From a virus: a DNA stretch of 57,957 nucleotides. Of the stretch, positions 35,862 to 42,541 are shown piece by piece. Where the stretch lies: positions 1 through 57,957 of IMG/VR virus record IMGVR_UViG_3300034375_000839; one strand, 5' to 3'. The first letter of the stretch is position 1. Each line of letters starts with the position of its first letter. A program made the translations under genes and the position numbers. The notes under the pieces are model-generated. The model did no database searches. It saw only the letters and a list, made by a program, of their open reading frames with translations, and was not told the origin of the DNA.

Positions 35862-36284
35862 CTATACATTGTCAATCTCCCTAAAAGTTTTAATTACATC
35901 AGATGAAAATAATTTCTGCAAGTTTAGTAGATACATTCTACTTGCATTATGGTCACCACCTGACACACTCTTTTTATAATCTAAGTTATCAATAATTTTA
36001 CGTAAGCTATTGATATCAAAGACTAATGTACAGAACACTTCCTTGCCTATACATAGATTATGAAACCAATAATCTGCTTCAGTTGTTTGGATTCCACTTG
36101 GCTTTCCATATGACTGATACTCTATGGCAATGTTGCCTGTCTTTTGCCATATGTCTCTCTCAGATTTGACTTCAATCTTTTTATCTTGCAACATATCTGC
36201 CACAAGTTTTTCCCTTACCTTACCATACTTCAAGTCCATATCAAACTTTTTCCTGTTAGGTTTTGAGGGTTCTAAATTTTCCAT
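35862..36284 (-). CDS. putative PD-(D/E)XK endonuclease, 140 aa
   Basis: DLKYGKVREKLVADMLQDKK, then IEVKSERDIWQKTGNIAIEY, has the spacing of resolvase/VSR-like nuclease cores: an N-terminal helix with Glu, then E-x-K. WFHNLCIGKEVF is a further conserved stretch. It could act in recombination, host-DNA degradation or protection. GGAACTC precedes the ATG. The activity is an inference from the motif. Confidence 0.55.
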   Translation of the reverse strand: MENLEPSKPNRKKFDMDLKYGKVREKLVADMLQDKKIEVKSERDIWQKTGNIAIEYQSYGKPSGIQTTEADYWFHNLCIGKEVFCTLVFDINSLRKIIDNLDYKKSVSGGDHNASRMYLLNLQKLFSSDVIKTFREIDNV

Positions 36285-36295
36285 TGAGTTCCTTT

Positions 36296-36376
36296 CTAGT
36301 ATAAACTTGTGAATGCAAGGATGTATACCATTGCAAATAAACTTAGTAATAAATATTTAATATCTTCATTGCCCAT
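36296..36376 (-). CDS. possible 26-aa membrane peptide
   Basis: Reads MGNEDIKYLLLSLFAMVYIL then AFTSLY. One hydrophobic helix, no good ribosome site; its start lies at the -10 hexamer of the promoter at 36375-36403, so the transcript from that promoter would not include it. It is preceded by another small membrane ORF. It is more speculative than its neighbours. Confidence 0.25.
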   Translation of the reverse strand: MGNEDIKYLLLSLFAMVYILAFTSLY

Positions 36377-36403
36377 TATACTACACCTTGAGTGCAATGT
36401 AAA
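36375..36403 (-). promoter_or_regulatory. sigma-70 promoter before the nuclease-like gene
   Basis: Minus strand: TTTACA (36403-36398), 17-bp spacer ending AAGGTGTAG, TATAAT (36380-36375). The AGGTGTAG-TATAAT block is shared with the ssb promoter (31638-31666), suggesting a common regulator or extended element. It would drive 36284 down through the primase-helicase and polymerase. Confidence 0.65.
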
Positions 36404-36500
36404 TGCATAGTATAATTATTAATAGTTTACCATAATCAAGGTCATACTTTGTACCTTCGCCATAGTTTACATTAAAAAAATCTATAATTCTATGTAACAT
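36381..36500 (-). CDS. micro membrane protein, 39 aa
   Basis: Reads MLHRIIDFFNVNYGEGTKYD then a hydrophobic helix LLIIILCIYIALKV. The start lies 1 bp after the stop of 36502-36732, with AAGGGA upstream. One C-terminal membrane helix. Overlaps the promoter region at 36375-36403. Likely real from the ribosome site and topology; role unknown. Confidence 0.45.
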   Translation of the reverse strand: MLHRIIDFFNVNYGEGTKYDLDYGKLLIIILCIYIALKV

Positions 36501-36501
36501 T

Positions 36502-36732
36502 TTACCAATCCCTTCTATCTAAGTCAAAGGCACGTCTTAAATCCCACATGCTCTGCTCTAAGTTTCTTATGTCAGATAAATATAAGTCTTGACACTCAAA
36601 CAACATCTGTAGTGCTGAACTTACATGCCTTTCAGTTTCTTTAACTGCTTTCATTTGTTCATCAGTCATACCATCAATACCTTTTTTCCTATTAATTTCA
36701 ATTAATTCAGATTCACTTTTTTTATTAGTCAT
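36502..36732 (-). CDS. small hypothetical protein, 76 aa
   Basis: A helical, charged protein (TDEQMKAVKETERHVSSALQ and SDIRNLEQSMWDLRRAFDLD). Coupled by TAATG to the methyltransferase gene, so it may regulate or assist that enzyme; that is a guess. Not recognised. Confidence 0.5.
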   Translation of the reverse strand: MTNKKSESELIEINRKKGIDGMTDEQMKAVKETERHVSSALQMLFECQDLYLSDIRNLEQSMWDLRRAFDLDRRDW

Positions 36733-37754
36733 TATACATACTCCTTGTTGTTATTGTTATACATTTCATTCCATCCATCTAAGTGGATACCTTTTAATAT
36801 GTGTGCAATCACATCAACTGTCCAACCATTGCCAATCATCTTGTATCTTTGTGAGTTGGATACATGATTAGTGTAGTTGTCAGGTAGTGTTTGTAATCTC
36901 TCACACTCAAGTGGTGTAAGCTTTCGCCACATGTCCTTGCTAGTTGCAACCTTTGGTTCTCTATGTCCACCTTGCATGGTGGTAAGTGTAGGTGCTTTAC
37001 CTTCTTGTGCATACACTCTCTTGATTGAGTCATGCCCTTTGAGGTCAGCAGTACCTACTCTAATCAATCCATCTTTAGACATGGTAGGGTTCTCCTTGAG
37101 TACCATAGTACGTTGCTTACGTTCAATACTATTCCACCATACTGCACCATTATATCTTGCAGTAAGGCAATGAGACTTACCACCACTAGTCATCTCTTCA
37201 GTCTCATAACCATCTTCAAGTATGTTCTGCATAGTCAAGCCTTTGCATATCATAGGTGGTATAGTTATCTGCTCATAGCTATCTCCTACACGTTTACCAA
37301 ACCAATACAATCTGTATCTGTTTTGTGCTGATACATACTTAGAGTTCAATGGTTGAGGTTGGAATCCCATGTAATCAGATATTACATCTTGAGATTTCTT
37401 AGCCATTCGTACATTCTCTAGCAGTACATACTTAGGTTTAACTATCTCAAGCATCTCCACGAAATTAAAGAACAATTTACTACGTGGGTCATCAAAGTTA
37501 AGCTGATGTCCTGCGAATGAGAACCCTTGACAAGGTGAACCACCCATCATCAAATCAATATCCCAATATGCTATCTCGTGTGGGTCTAAGTCTGTAACAT
37601 CTCCTAGCTGAACAGTATTAGGAAAGTTAGCTTGAGTTACCTTGATTGGATACTTATCAATCTCACTTGCAAAGTAGTTATCTACCTTGAAGCCTGCTCT
37701 TTGTAGTGCAATTTGACCACCACTACAACCATCAAATAAACTTAGTACATTCAT
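36732..37754 (-). CDS. DNA cytosine-C5 methyltransferase, DNMT3-like, 340 aa
   Basis: Motif I LSLFDGCSGGQIAL binds SAM. Motif IV GGSPCQGFSFAG has the catalytic Cys75. Motif VI is LLENVRM, VIII QNRYRLYWFG, IX KLTPLECERLQTLPD and X GNGWTVDVIAHI. KVDNYFASEI and DDPRSKLFFNFVE recall eukaryotic DNMT3 enzymes (KDLGIQVDRYIASE, RLFFEFYRLL), a known phage type. It methylates C5 of cytosine, probably protecting phage DNA from host restriction. The target sequence is not readable. AGGAGT site. Confidence 0.9.
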   Translation of the reverse strand: MNVLSLFDGCSGGQIALQRAGFKVDNYFASEIDKYPIKVTQANFPNTVQLGDVTDLDPHEIAYWDIDLMMGGSPCQGFSFAGHQLNFDDPRSKLFFNFVEMLEIVKPKYVLLENVRMAKKSQDVISDYMGFQPQPLNSKYVSAQNRYRLYWFGKRVGDSYEQITIPPMICKGLTMQNILEDGYETEEMTSGGKSHCLTARYNGAVWWNSIERKQRTMVLKENPTMSKDGLIRVGTADLKGHDSIKRVYAQEGKAPTLTTMQGGHREPKVATSKDMWRKLTPLECERLQTLPDNYTNHVSNSQRYKMIGNGWTVDVIAHILKGIHLDGWNEMYNNNNKEYV

Positions 37755-37756
37755 TG

Positions 37757-37963
37757 TTAAACTCCTATAATGTGATACTCACCATGCTCATCTATAAGTG
37801 TAAGTATGGCTTCATGTTTTGGTGTGCTTGTTTGAATCTCTAGCCTATGAACTACATAAGGTAGTTGCTCCATACGAAACTTAAACTCTTTCATGTTAAG
37901 AGCATTACCTTCCACTAGATTTTCTAACATAAGTCTTACTTTTATTTTATCTTTTTGATTCAT
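37757..37963 (-). CDS. small hypothetical protein, 68 aa
   Basis: Basic/charged protein with KVRLMLENLVEGNALNMKEF and a C-terminal beta pair (EAILTLIDEHGEYHIIGV). It ends 2 bp before the methyltransferase ATG and overlaps its upstream neighbour by 4 bp. Not recognised. Confidence 0.55.
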   Translation of the reverse strand: MNQKDKIKVRLMLENLVEGNALNMKEFKFRMEQLPYVVHRLEIQTSTPKHEAILTLIDEHGEYHIIGV

Positions 37964-38166
37964 ATCTTTTCCCTTCCTTGTTTGAAGAAATCATTCTGAA
38001 CCATGAAGTCTGCATATACAGTTATACCAAACTCATAGCCTTGTTTGTAGTAAGGATTTCTACTGTTATCATCTCTACTACCATGAAGTATTGCATCTGC
38101 AACACCATCTTTAAAATATCTTAAGTCTTTCTTAGTTAGTATTTCTACTTTAACTAGTTCTGACAT
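37960..38166 (-). CDS. small hypothetical protein, 68 aa
   Basis: RYFKDGVADAILHGSRDDNS, then YYKQGYEFGITVY, looks like a small soluble domain. A GGAGAATTAACTATG ribosome site is strong. It lies in the early gene string. Not recognised. Confidence 0.55.
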   Translation of the reverse strand: MSELVKVEILTKKDLRYFKDGVADAILHGSRDDNSRNPYYKQGYEFGITVYADFMVQNDFFKQGREKI

Positions 38167-38168
38167 AG

Positions 38169-38345
38169 TTAATTCTCCTCTTTAATCAAGATATAAGAAG
38201 CACCTAGTACACCTAAGAAACTAAAGGTATAGATTATGGTAGGAATTAAACCACCCTCATCTACAACGTCTCCTACAGAGATTGTTACACCTATTGTAGA
38301 AACTATAAGTAATACTATTCTTGCAAAGTTATAATTTAAATTCAT
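38169..38345 (-). CDS. small two-helix membrane protein, 58 aa
   Basis: Reads MNLNYNFARIVLLIVSTIGV, then TISVGDVVDEGG and a second hydrophobic helix (IPTIIYTFSFLGVLGASYIL), ending IKEEN. AAAGGACAATAGATATG gives a good ribosome site. Two membrane helices with a short outside loop. Just below common length cutoffs but well supported. Function unknown; early membrane proteins of phages often alter host uptake or exclusion. Confidence 0.6.
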   Translation of the reverse strand: MNLNYNFARIVLLIVSTIGVTISVGDVVDEGGLIPTIIYTFSFLGVLGASYILIKEEN

Positions 38346-38347
38346 AT

Positions 38348-38566
38348 CTATTGTCCTTTCTTGTTTGGTCTTGTTTTATCAAAGTATCTCATAAAGTAAT
38401 CTCTTGCAAGATGTTCATGTTTTTCTCCAAAAGATTCCTTCACTTGCTCAATGATTGTTGACATTGCCCAACCTCTAATCTTTGGGTTGGCTTTACCTTC
38501 TTTCATTTTAGTTTCAATAAAATTTATCACTTCCATTTTCTCATCTAAGTGTGGTGTTAAAGTCAT
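38348..38566 (-). CDS. small hypothetical helical protein, 72 aa
   Basis: Helical and charged (EKMEVINFIETKMKEGKANP, then IIEQVKESFGEKHEHLARDY). ATG overlaps the previous stop (ATGA). Not recognised. Confidence 0.5.
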   Translation of the reverse strand: MTLTPHLDEKMEVINFIETKMKEGKANPKIRGWAMSTIIEQVKESFGEKHEHLARDYFMRYFDKTRPNKKGQ

Positions 38567-38820
38567 TGTTTATTTCCTTTCATTTTGTTTTTAGATTTCT
38601 CATTAGATAGTTGCAGTAATAGTTTATCTATCTCTGCATCTTGTTCGCTATTGATGTCTTCAAGTACTCTTATTCTTTCAAAGAGTCTTGACTGTTCATC
38701 AAGTAGGAATTTTTCTAGCTCAAGGTATGTAGATTTCTCTACCATGTTCAAGGCTTTCTCCTTCCAAAAGTCTGCCTTGTTTTTTTCTCTTTCATACCAA
38801 ACTTTCATTGGGTTTGTCAT
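38563..38820 (-). CDS. small coiled-coil protein, 85 aa
   Basis: A continuous coiled coil (LNMVEKSTYLELEKFLLDEQ and EQDAEIDKLLLQLSNEKSK). Start overlaps the stop of the 47-aa gene (TAATG). Probably a DNA-binding or scaffold-like early protein; not recognised. Confidence 0.5.
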   Translation of the reverse strand: MTNPMKVWYEREKNKADFWKEKALNMVEKSTYLELEKFLLDEQSRLFERIRVLEDINSEQDAEIDKLLLQLSNEKSKNKMKGNKQ

Positions 38821-38963
38821 TATCTTATCTCCTCTATACGTTCAATGACTACATCATCATAGCCTTTGTCTTTCCACTCATCTGCATCTTTCTTTGCATC
38901 ATTGTAGTTGGTATAGTAATCATCTACACCACCTACCCAAACTATATATTTGTATTCTTGCAT
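38820..38963 (-). CDS. small phage protein of the VGGVDDYY type, 47 aa
   Basis: Reads MQEYKYIVWVGGVDDYYTNY, then NDAKKDADEWKDKGYDDVVI and ERIEEIR. VWVGGVDDYYTNYNDAKKDA is the signature of a tiny protein I know from many phages, always uncharacterised. It begins 1 bp after the upstream stop and its TAA overlaps the next ATG. Below most length cutoffs but convincing. Confidence 0.7.
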   Translation of the reverse strand: MQEYKYIVWVGGVDDYYTNYNDAKKDADEWKDKGYDDVVIERIEEIR

Positions 38964-38964
38964 A

Positions 38965-39324
38965 CTACCACTCCTCTATTTTAAAGTTGCTGAATAACTT
39001 ATCATGGTCAATGTATCTCTTGCCCATAAAGGTTACTCTCTTTTTAAGTTCCTCAAGAGTTAAGTTCTTAGGTGATACTGATTCACCCATCTCATCACAT
39101 GACATGATAACTGCATTGCCACTTACAATGTAATCATCTATGGTAAAGAAGTAATTGTATTCTCCCAAGTTACCTTCCTCATCAGTCCATATGTCATTAC
39201 CATTTATTTGGTATGGATACATTTCTAACATGTTACAATTAATTAGTTCTTTTTTATGATGATAATCTACTACATCAGTTTCAACTATCAATTCATTCTT
39301 AGCATCTATAAAATAAGCTTTCAT
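38965..39324 (-). CDS. hypothetical protein, 119 aa
   Basis: Reads AYFIDAKNELIVETDVVDYH..., a mainly beta early protein ending with KNLTLEELKKRVTFMGKRYI. It resembles uncharacterised early proteins of marine podoviruses. A run of AAAGGAAAG supports the start. Function unknown. Confidence 0.55.
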   Translation of the reverse strand: MKAYFIDAKNELIVETDVVDYHHKKELINCNMLEMYPYQINGNDIWTDEEGNLGEYNYFFTIDDYIVSGNAVIMSCDEMGESVSPKNLTLEELKKRVTFMGKRYIDHDKLFSNFKIEEW

Positions 39325-39345
39325 TAGTTTTCTTTCCTTTGTTGT

Positions 39346-39417
39346 TTAAGATACAATACAATAGGCAATTACTGCCCAAAATACTATTGTTGCGACTAGG
39401 TCATAACTCATTGTCAT
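39346..39417 (-). CDS. possible 23-aa membrane peptide
   Basis: Reads MTMSYDLVATIVFWAVIAYC then IVS. Its ATG overlaps the upstream stop (ATGA), a one-helix peptide. Both the coupling and the length of the hydrophobic segment suggest it is translated, but evidence is thin. Confidence 0.35.
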   Translation of the reverse strand: MTMSYDLVATIVFWAVIAYCIVS

Positions 39418-39680
39418 ATTCCCACTCTCATTTCTGCAATGGCTTGCATTTCTATATCTTCAAACTCTAACCTTTCCATTTCCTTTTTTGCTAGTTGTAA
39501 GATACGTGACCTACTAATAGTACCATCATACTCATGCTCCCATTGTATGTAACCATCTGCATTAAAGATAATATATACATCATCTTTAACATCATACTCA
39601 CAATAGTAGTAGTCATTAGCAAGCATTACATTAGGTGGTAACTGCTCTTCATCAGTCTCTAAGTTATATATTATACCCAT
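39414..39680 (-). CDS. hypothetical protein, 88 aa
   Basis: I start at ATG 39680, after AAAGGAAAATAAA. The protein is acidic and beta-rich (YYCEYDVKDDVYIIFNADGY), with an EHEYDGTISRSRILQLAKKE helix, resembling small early phage proteins. Function unknown. Confidence 0.55.
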   Translation of the reverse strand: MGIIYNLETDEEQLPPNVMLANDYYYCEYDVKDDVYIIFNADGYIQWEHEYDGTISRSRILQLAKKEMERLEFEDIEMQAIAEMRVGI

Positions 39681-39693
39681 TTTATTTTCCTTT

Positions 39694-40104
39694 CTATATG
39701 TAAACTTTAGGGTTACCATTTTGTGTTGAATCCATGTGTATCATACCAACCCAATCTCTTGGAATCTCATTCCATTCTTTAGGTTTGTATTGGTTATCAC
39801 TCATGCCTTGATGCATGAAGTAATCATCTTCATATGGGTTATATTTTACTCTATCCCAATCAGCAAACTCTTTCTTCAAAGATTCTGATGTGGATACAAA
39901 ATACTCACTCATATAGCCTACTGCAAAGGCATGAACATTCTTCTTACCTTCTTGTCGCACTCGCTTCTGTCCACCTTTACGAACAATAAAGTTACCTTCA
40001 AGCACTACACATTTCTTATGGTCTATCACTAGACCACTCTTGCAATCTTGTATGCTCCAAGTTTTCTTGTGTAAGTTCCAATAAACTCTAACTTTTTTCT
40101 TCAT
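39694..40104 (-). CDS. conserved hypothetical protein, 136 aa
   Basis: I start at ATG 40104 (AAAGGAAAAGTAATG). KKKVRVYWNLHKKTWSIQDC, then GLVIDHKKCVVLEGNFIVRK and GGQKRVRQEGKKNVHAFAVG, are a motif set found in hypothetical phage proteins, including cyanophage ones, that I recall. It may be a nucleic acid-binding protein from its high Lys/Arg content. Function unknown. Confidence 0.6.
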   Translation of the reverse strand: MKKKVRVYWNLHKKTWSIQDCKSGLVIDHKKCVVLEGNFIVRKGGQKRVRQEGKKNVHAFAVGYMSEYFVSTSESLKKEFADWDRVKYNPYEDDYFMHQGMSDNQYKPKEWNEIPRDWVGMIHMDSTQNGNPKVYI

Positions 40105-40378
40105 TACTTTTCCTTTCATGTTGTTTATACCAATCTAAAGATGCTCCTCTAATTAGATTTGTATACTCTATACCATATCCACTTCCTGCCTTCAATGTTT
40201 CTTTATCAAGTAAGTGTTTATGCATATGGTCTATGTTATCCCAATTATCTAATATCTTTTTACATAAATAATCAAATTGGGTATCTTCTAAAACATTCAA
40301 ATCACATTCATAATATAAGTATGAACTCATTAGATAAATAGGAACTAGCCTATTATTTGAAATGTTATTTAATTCCAT
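40088..40378 (-). CDS. hypothetical protein, 96 aa
   Basis: Helical protein (RLVPIYLMSSYLYYECDLNV, then LDKETLKAGSGYGIEYTNLI) that resembles a small DNA-associated early phage protein. Strong GGAGAAGG site. Overlaps the genes on both sides. Not recognised. Confidence 0.55.
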   Translation of the reverse strand: MELNNISNNRLVPIYLMSSYLYYECDLNVLEDTQFDYLCKKILDNWDNIDHMHKHLLDKETLKAGSGYGIEYTNLIRGASLDWYKQHERKSNEEKS

Positions 40379-40958
40379 GTATCCTTCTCCATGTTACCCA
40401 AGTAATTGCTTGTAATTCATATGCCTTGATACCTAGTTTTTTAGATGCTCTAAGGTAGGCTTTTTGTATATCCTTATACTCAGTCTTGGCAATGCTTGTA
40501 TTGGGTGTAGTCAATCCTTGTCTATCATTGTAGTAAATATTTCTTGCATGACCATCAATGGTAATATCTTGCTCATCTCCACTTATATTTCTAAAGAATG
40601 ATACAATCTTTTTACCATTTAGTATTGTAATTGTTTCTTCGTAGCTAGGCATTGTTTCAAGTATGTGCCAAGCTTTTGCCTTCATCTTATGATAGGTGCT
40701 TACCTTGATGCTATCCATATCATTGCCATTGATAAAGGCAGTACATAAATCTTTAGCATTAATAATATTCCTTTCCCATTTATTGTTTGGTGATAATGCA
40801 CTTGTTACACCAATAACAATATGAATAGGTAAATCCAATTCTAATGCAATCTTTTTACAATCAGTATAAGCATTTACATACCAAGTTAAACCATGTTTTA
40901 TTTCACTTGGATTGGCTAAATGATATACTAAAATAATATTCTTAGTTGTAATTGCCAT
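40365..40958 (-). CDS. putative helix-hairpin-helix DNA glycosylase-like protein (DUF7178-like), 197 aa
   Basis: GVTSALSPNNKWERNIINAK, the central KMKAKAWHILE helix, then SFFRNISGDEQDITIDGHAR and ELQAITWVTWRRIHG, match a phage family I recall as DUF7178. The ITIDGHARNIY core sits where HhH-GPD base-excision enzymes keep their catalytic Asp (LDxHVxR), suggesting a glycosylase fold. It could excise a modified base or counter host DNA modification. The fold is inference. Sole medium-size protein in the small-gene string. Confidence 0.5.
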   Translation of the reverse strand: MAITTKNIILVYHLANPSEIKHGLTWYVNAYTDCKKIALELDLPIHIVIGVTSALSPNNKWERNIINAKDLCTAFINGNDMDSIKVSTYHKMKAKAWHILETMPSYEETITILNGKKIVSFFRNISGDEQDITIDGHARNIYYNDRQGLTTPNTSIAKTEYKDIQKAYLRASKKLGIKAYELQAITWVTWRRIHGIK

Positions 40959-40983
40959 TATTTATCCTTTCAAGAAATGAAAA

Positions 40984-41004
40984 GGAAGCACATAGTATGC
41001 TTCC
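40984..41004 (-). terminator. rho-independent terminator after 41016
   Basis: Perfect 7-bp stem GGAAGCA / TGCTTCC with a 7-nt loop, followed on the minus strand by TTTTCATTT. It lies 12 bp downstream of the stop of 41016-41228 and limits the repeat-promoter gene string. Confidence 0.65.
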
Positions 41005-41015
41005 CTAATTAAGTT

Positions 41016-41228
41016 TTACTTAACCAAGCTTATGCTTGATTTATGAACATTAAGCTTTTGAGCAAGTGACTCAATAAACTGTTCAGTTGTACACCACTTA
41101 CCACTTAGTAAGTCTTGGTTACTGTTTCTGAAAGTAACACTTGTTAGGGTTGGTGCATTCTCACTACCATTGTTATGAGAAATAGAGAAAGTTTTAAATC
41201 CTTTAGGATTGTATGAATTTTTAAGCAT
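41016..41228 (-). CDS. small early protein with putative DNA-binding helix, 70 aa
   Basis: KTFSISHNNGSENAPTLTSV, then CTTEQFIESLAQKLNVHKSS, includes a short helix-turn-helix-like C-terminus. It follows repeat copy 1 by 38 bp and a strong AAAGGAAA site, and has a terminator behind. It is a single-gene cassette. It may be a small regulator; the role is unknown. Confidence 0.6.
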   Translation of the reverse strand: MLKNSYNPKGFKTFSISHNNGSENAPTLTSVTFRNSNQDLLSGKWCTTEQFIESLAQKLNVHKSSISLVK

Positions 41229-41266
41229 AACATTTTCCTTTCATTTAGTTGTTAATTGCTTAGTAG

Positions 41267-41290
41267 TATATATTGATTTCTATGTATCCA
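41267..41290 (-). promoter_or_regulatory. early promoter repeat, copy 1
   Basis: Minus strand TGGATACATAGAAATC then AATATATA, one of five copies. A TATACT box runs over its end. It stands 38 bp before the ATG of 41016-41228. Exact match of 24 bp to copies 2-4. Confidence 0.75.
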
Positions 41291-41309
41291 TAGTTCAAAT
41301 ATACTTAGC

Positions 41310-41336
41310 TAGGTAGGAAAGGGGAAGCCCTACCTA
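41310..41336 (-). promoter_or_regulatory. hairpin between early cassettes (possible terminator)
   Basis: An 8-bp stem TAGGTAGG / CCTACCTA encloses an 11-nt purine-rich loop. It lies after the stop of 41353-41562 and before repeat copy 1. No U-tract follows, so it may be an RNA-processing or stability element rather than a terminator. Confidence 0.45.
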
Positions 41337-41352
41337 ACAAGGTATACTTGGT

Positions 41353-41562
41353 TTACTTTAACCTAGCTATATTATTTTCTATTGCATCATAAAATATGTC
41401 CTCATTAAATCTTGGGTTTTGTGATGCACAATAAACCCTTACCAATTCTATTTCTGAATGAGTATAATTATTCCTAGCAATGATTTTAGTTATTTCTTCA
41501 AAATCTCTTTTAGTAGGATTTTTTCTAATCTTGTATTCAAATACGTCATCTCTAATCCACAT
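41353..41562 (-). CDS. small early protein, 69 aa
   Basis: Helical, charged protein with FEYKIRKNPTKRDFEEITKI, then NYTHSEIELVRVYCASQNPR. It follows repeat copy 2 by 29 bp and a strong AAAGGAA site. Not recognised; cassette structure same as its neighbours. Confidence 0.6.
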   Translation of the reverse strand: MWIRDDVFEYKIRKNPTKRDFEEITKIIARNNYTHSEIELVRVYCASQNPRFNEDIFYDAIENNIARLK

Positions 41563-41591
41563 TGTTTTATTCCTTTCTGATTAGTTGTTAT

Positions 41592-41615
41592 TATATATTG
41601 ATTTCTATGTATCCA
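41592..41615 (-). promoter_or_regulatory. early promoter repeat, copy 2
   Basis: Exact copy of the 24-bp repeat, followed by TATAAT. It overlaps the last codons of the upstream gene: its first bases are read there as Met-Asp-Thr-stop. 29 bp before the ATG at 41562. Confidence 0.75.
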
Positions 41616-41838
41616 TTTTTCTAAATTTGTAGTATTCATCAATTTTTTCTAGTGTATTATGTCTAGCATTTAGTATATTAGATAAATCAATTATATCTAC
41701 ATATTTAGGATTAATAGATAATAATTCATTTAGTAATTCATCAAATACTCTTTTTACTTCTTTTACTTGATAGTTTTTAAAAGTATCTTTTCCAAACTTT
41801 CTTGTAATTTCTTCTTCTAGTTTTCCTGTAGTATTCAT
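41605..41838 (-). CDS. small early coiled-coil protein, 77 aa
   Basis: LEEEITRKFGKDTFKNYQVK, then EVKRVFDELLNELL and a C-terminal helix ending FRKMDT. Its 3' end lies inside repeat copy 2, so the repeat doubles as coding sequence. It follows repeat copy 3 by 28 bp. Not recognised. Confidence 0.6.
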   Translation of the reverse strand: MNTTGKLEEEITRKFGKDTFKNYQVKEVKRVFDELLNELLSINPKYVDIIDLSNILNARHNTLEKIDEYYKFRKMDT

Positions 41839-41866
41839 AATGTTTTCCTTTCTGATTAGTTATTAT

Positions 41867-41890
41867 TATATATTGATTTCTATGTATCCA
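41867..41890 (-). promoter_or_regulatory. early promoter repeat, copy 3
   Basis: Exact 24-bp copy followed by TATAAT, 28 bp before the ATG at 41838 with its AAAGGAAA site. It starts 1 bp after the stop codon of the upstream gene. Confidence 0.75.
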
Positions 41891-41891
41891 A

Positions 41892-42143
41892 TTAGATAAC
41901 ATTATTTAATTTACCTTGTTGTATCATTAATATAATAAATCTTTTTAACATATCTTTTTCTTCAATTAGATTAAGCTTCCTATTTCTTTTATTTTCTATT
42001 TCGTCATATGGGTAAATAAAACTATCATATAATAATTCTATGTTTTTATCTAAAATTATATTTAATAGTTTATCTTCTTTTATACGTGATAAGAAGGAAG
42101 CAGTATCTAAATCCATATCATTTTTATTAGTTATCATAATCAT
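41892..42143 (-). CDS. small early protein, 83 aa
   Basis: MIMITNKNDMDLDTASFLSR, then IKEDKLLNIILDKNIELLYD and DMLKRFIILMIQQGKLNNVI, a helical protein with hydrophobic heptads, perhaps a dimer. First gene of the minus-strand early region, 47 bp after repeat copy 4, with an AAAGGATAA site. Not recognised. Confidence 0.6.
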   Translation of the reverse strand: MIMITNKNDMDLDTASFLSRIKEDKLLNIILDKNIELLYDSFIYPYDEIENKRNRKLNLIEEKDMLKRFIILMIQQGKLNNVI

Positions 42144-42190
42144 TTATCCTTTCATTGTTTAATGATTTGTGTTTATAAATTTCTTATTAG

Positions 42191-42214
42191 TATATATTGA
42201 TTTCTATGTATCCA
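42191..42214 (-). promoter_or_regulatory. early promoter repeat, copy 4
   Basis: Exact 24-bp copy, followed by TATACT on the minus strand, 47 bp before the ATG at 42143. Confidence 0.75.
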
Positions 42215-42371
42215 ATATAGTTTTATATAGTTATTTCAATAACTTATATTAATATTGGGTAGTGGGTAGGTAGTAAGTAAATAATGCAATATATAAACTC
42301 ATTAGATTAATAATAGATTTATGTAATCTTTCTAATCTAAACAGTTTGTTTTATTAAAAAATTTATATAGA

Positions 42372-42395
42372 TATATATTGATTCTTATGTATCCA
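42372..42395 (-). promoter_or_regulatory. early promoter repeat, copy 5 (variant)
   Basis: Same repeat with a two-base difference (TACATAAGAATC instead of TACATAGAAATC on the minus strand). No gene follows directly, but it lies 158 bp upstream of copy 4 and may be a further early start or an activator/origin site. Confidence 0.6.
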
Positions 42396-42541
42396 TTTAG
42401 AAAAAGGTAGTTTTTTGATAGAATTATATAGAATAGTATCTACCCCTACCAAAAAATCCTAGCTGTATATAATATATATATACCCTACCCCTAAATATTT
42501 TTAAAATTTTACAGGACTAACCATGCTCAACCTAGCTAAAT

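Noticed and set aside
41267-42395. The five 24-bp repeats as a CRISPR array
   Set aside because: Spacing is 181-325 bp with genes between; no uniform spacers and no cas genes.
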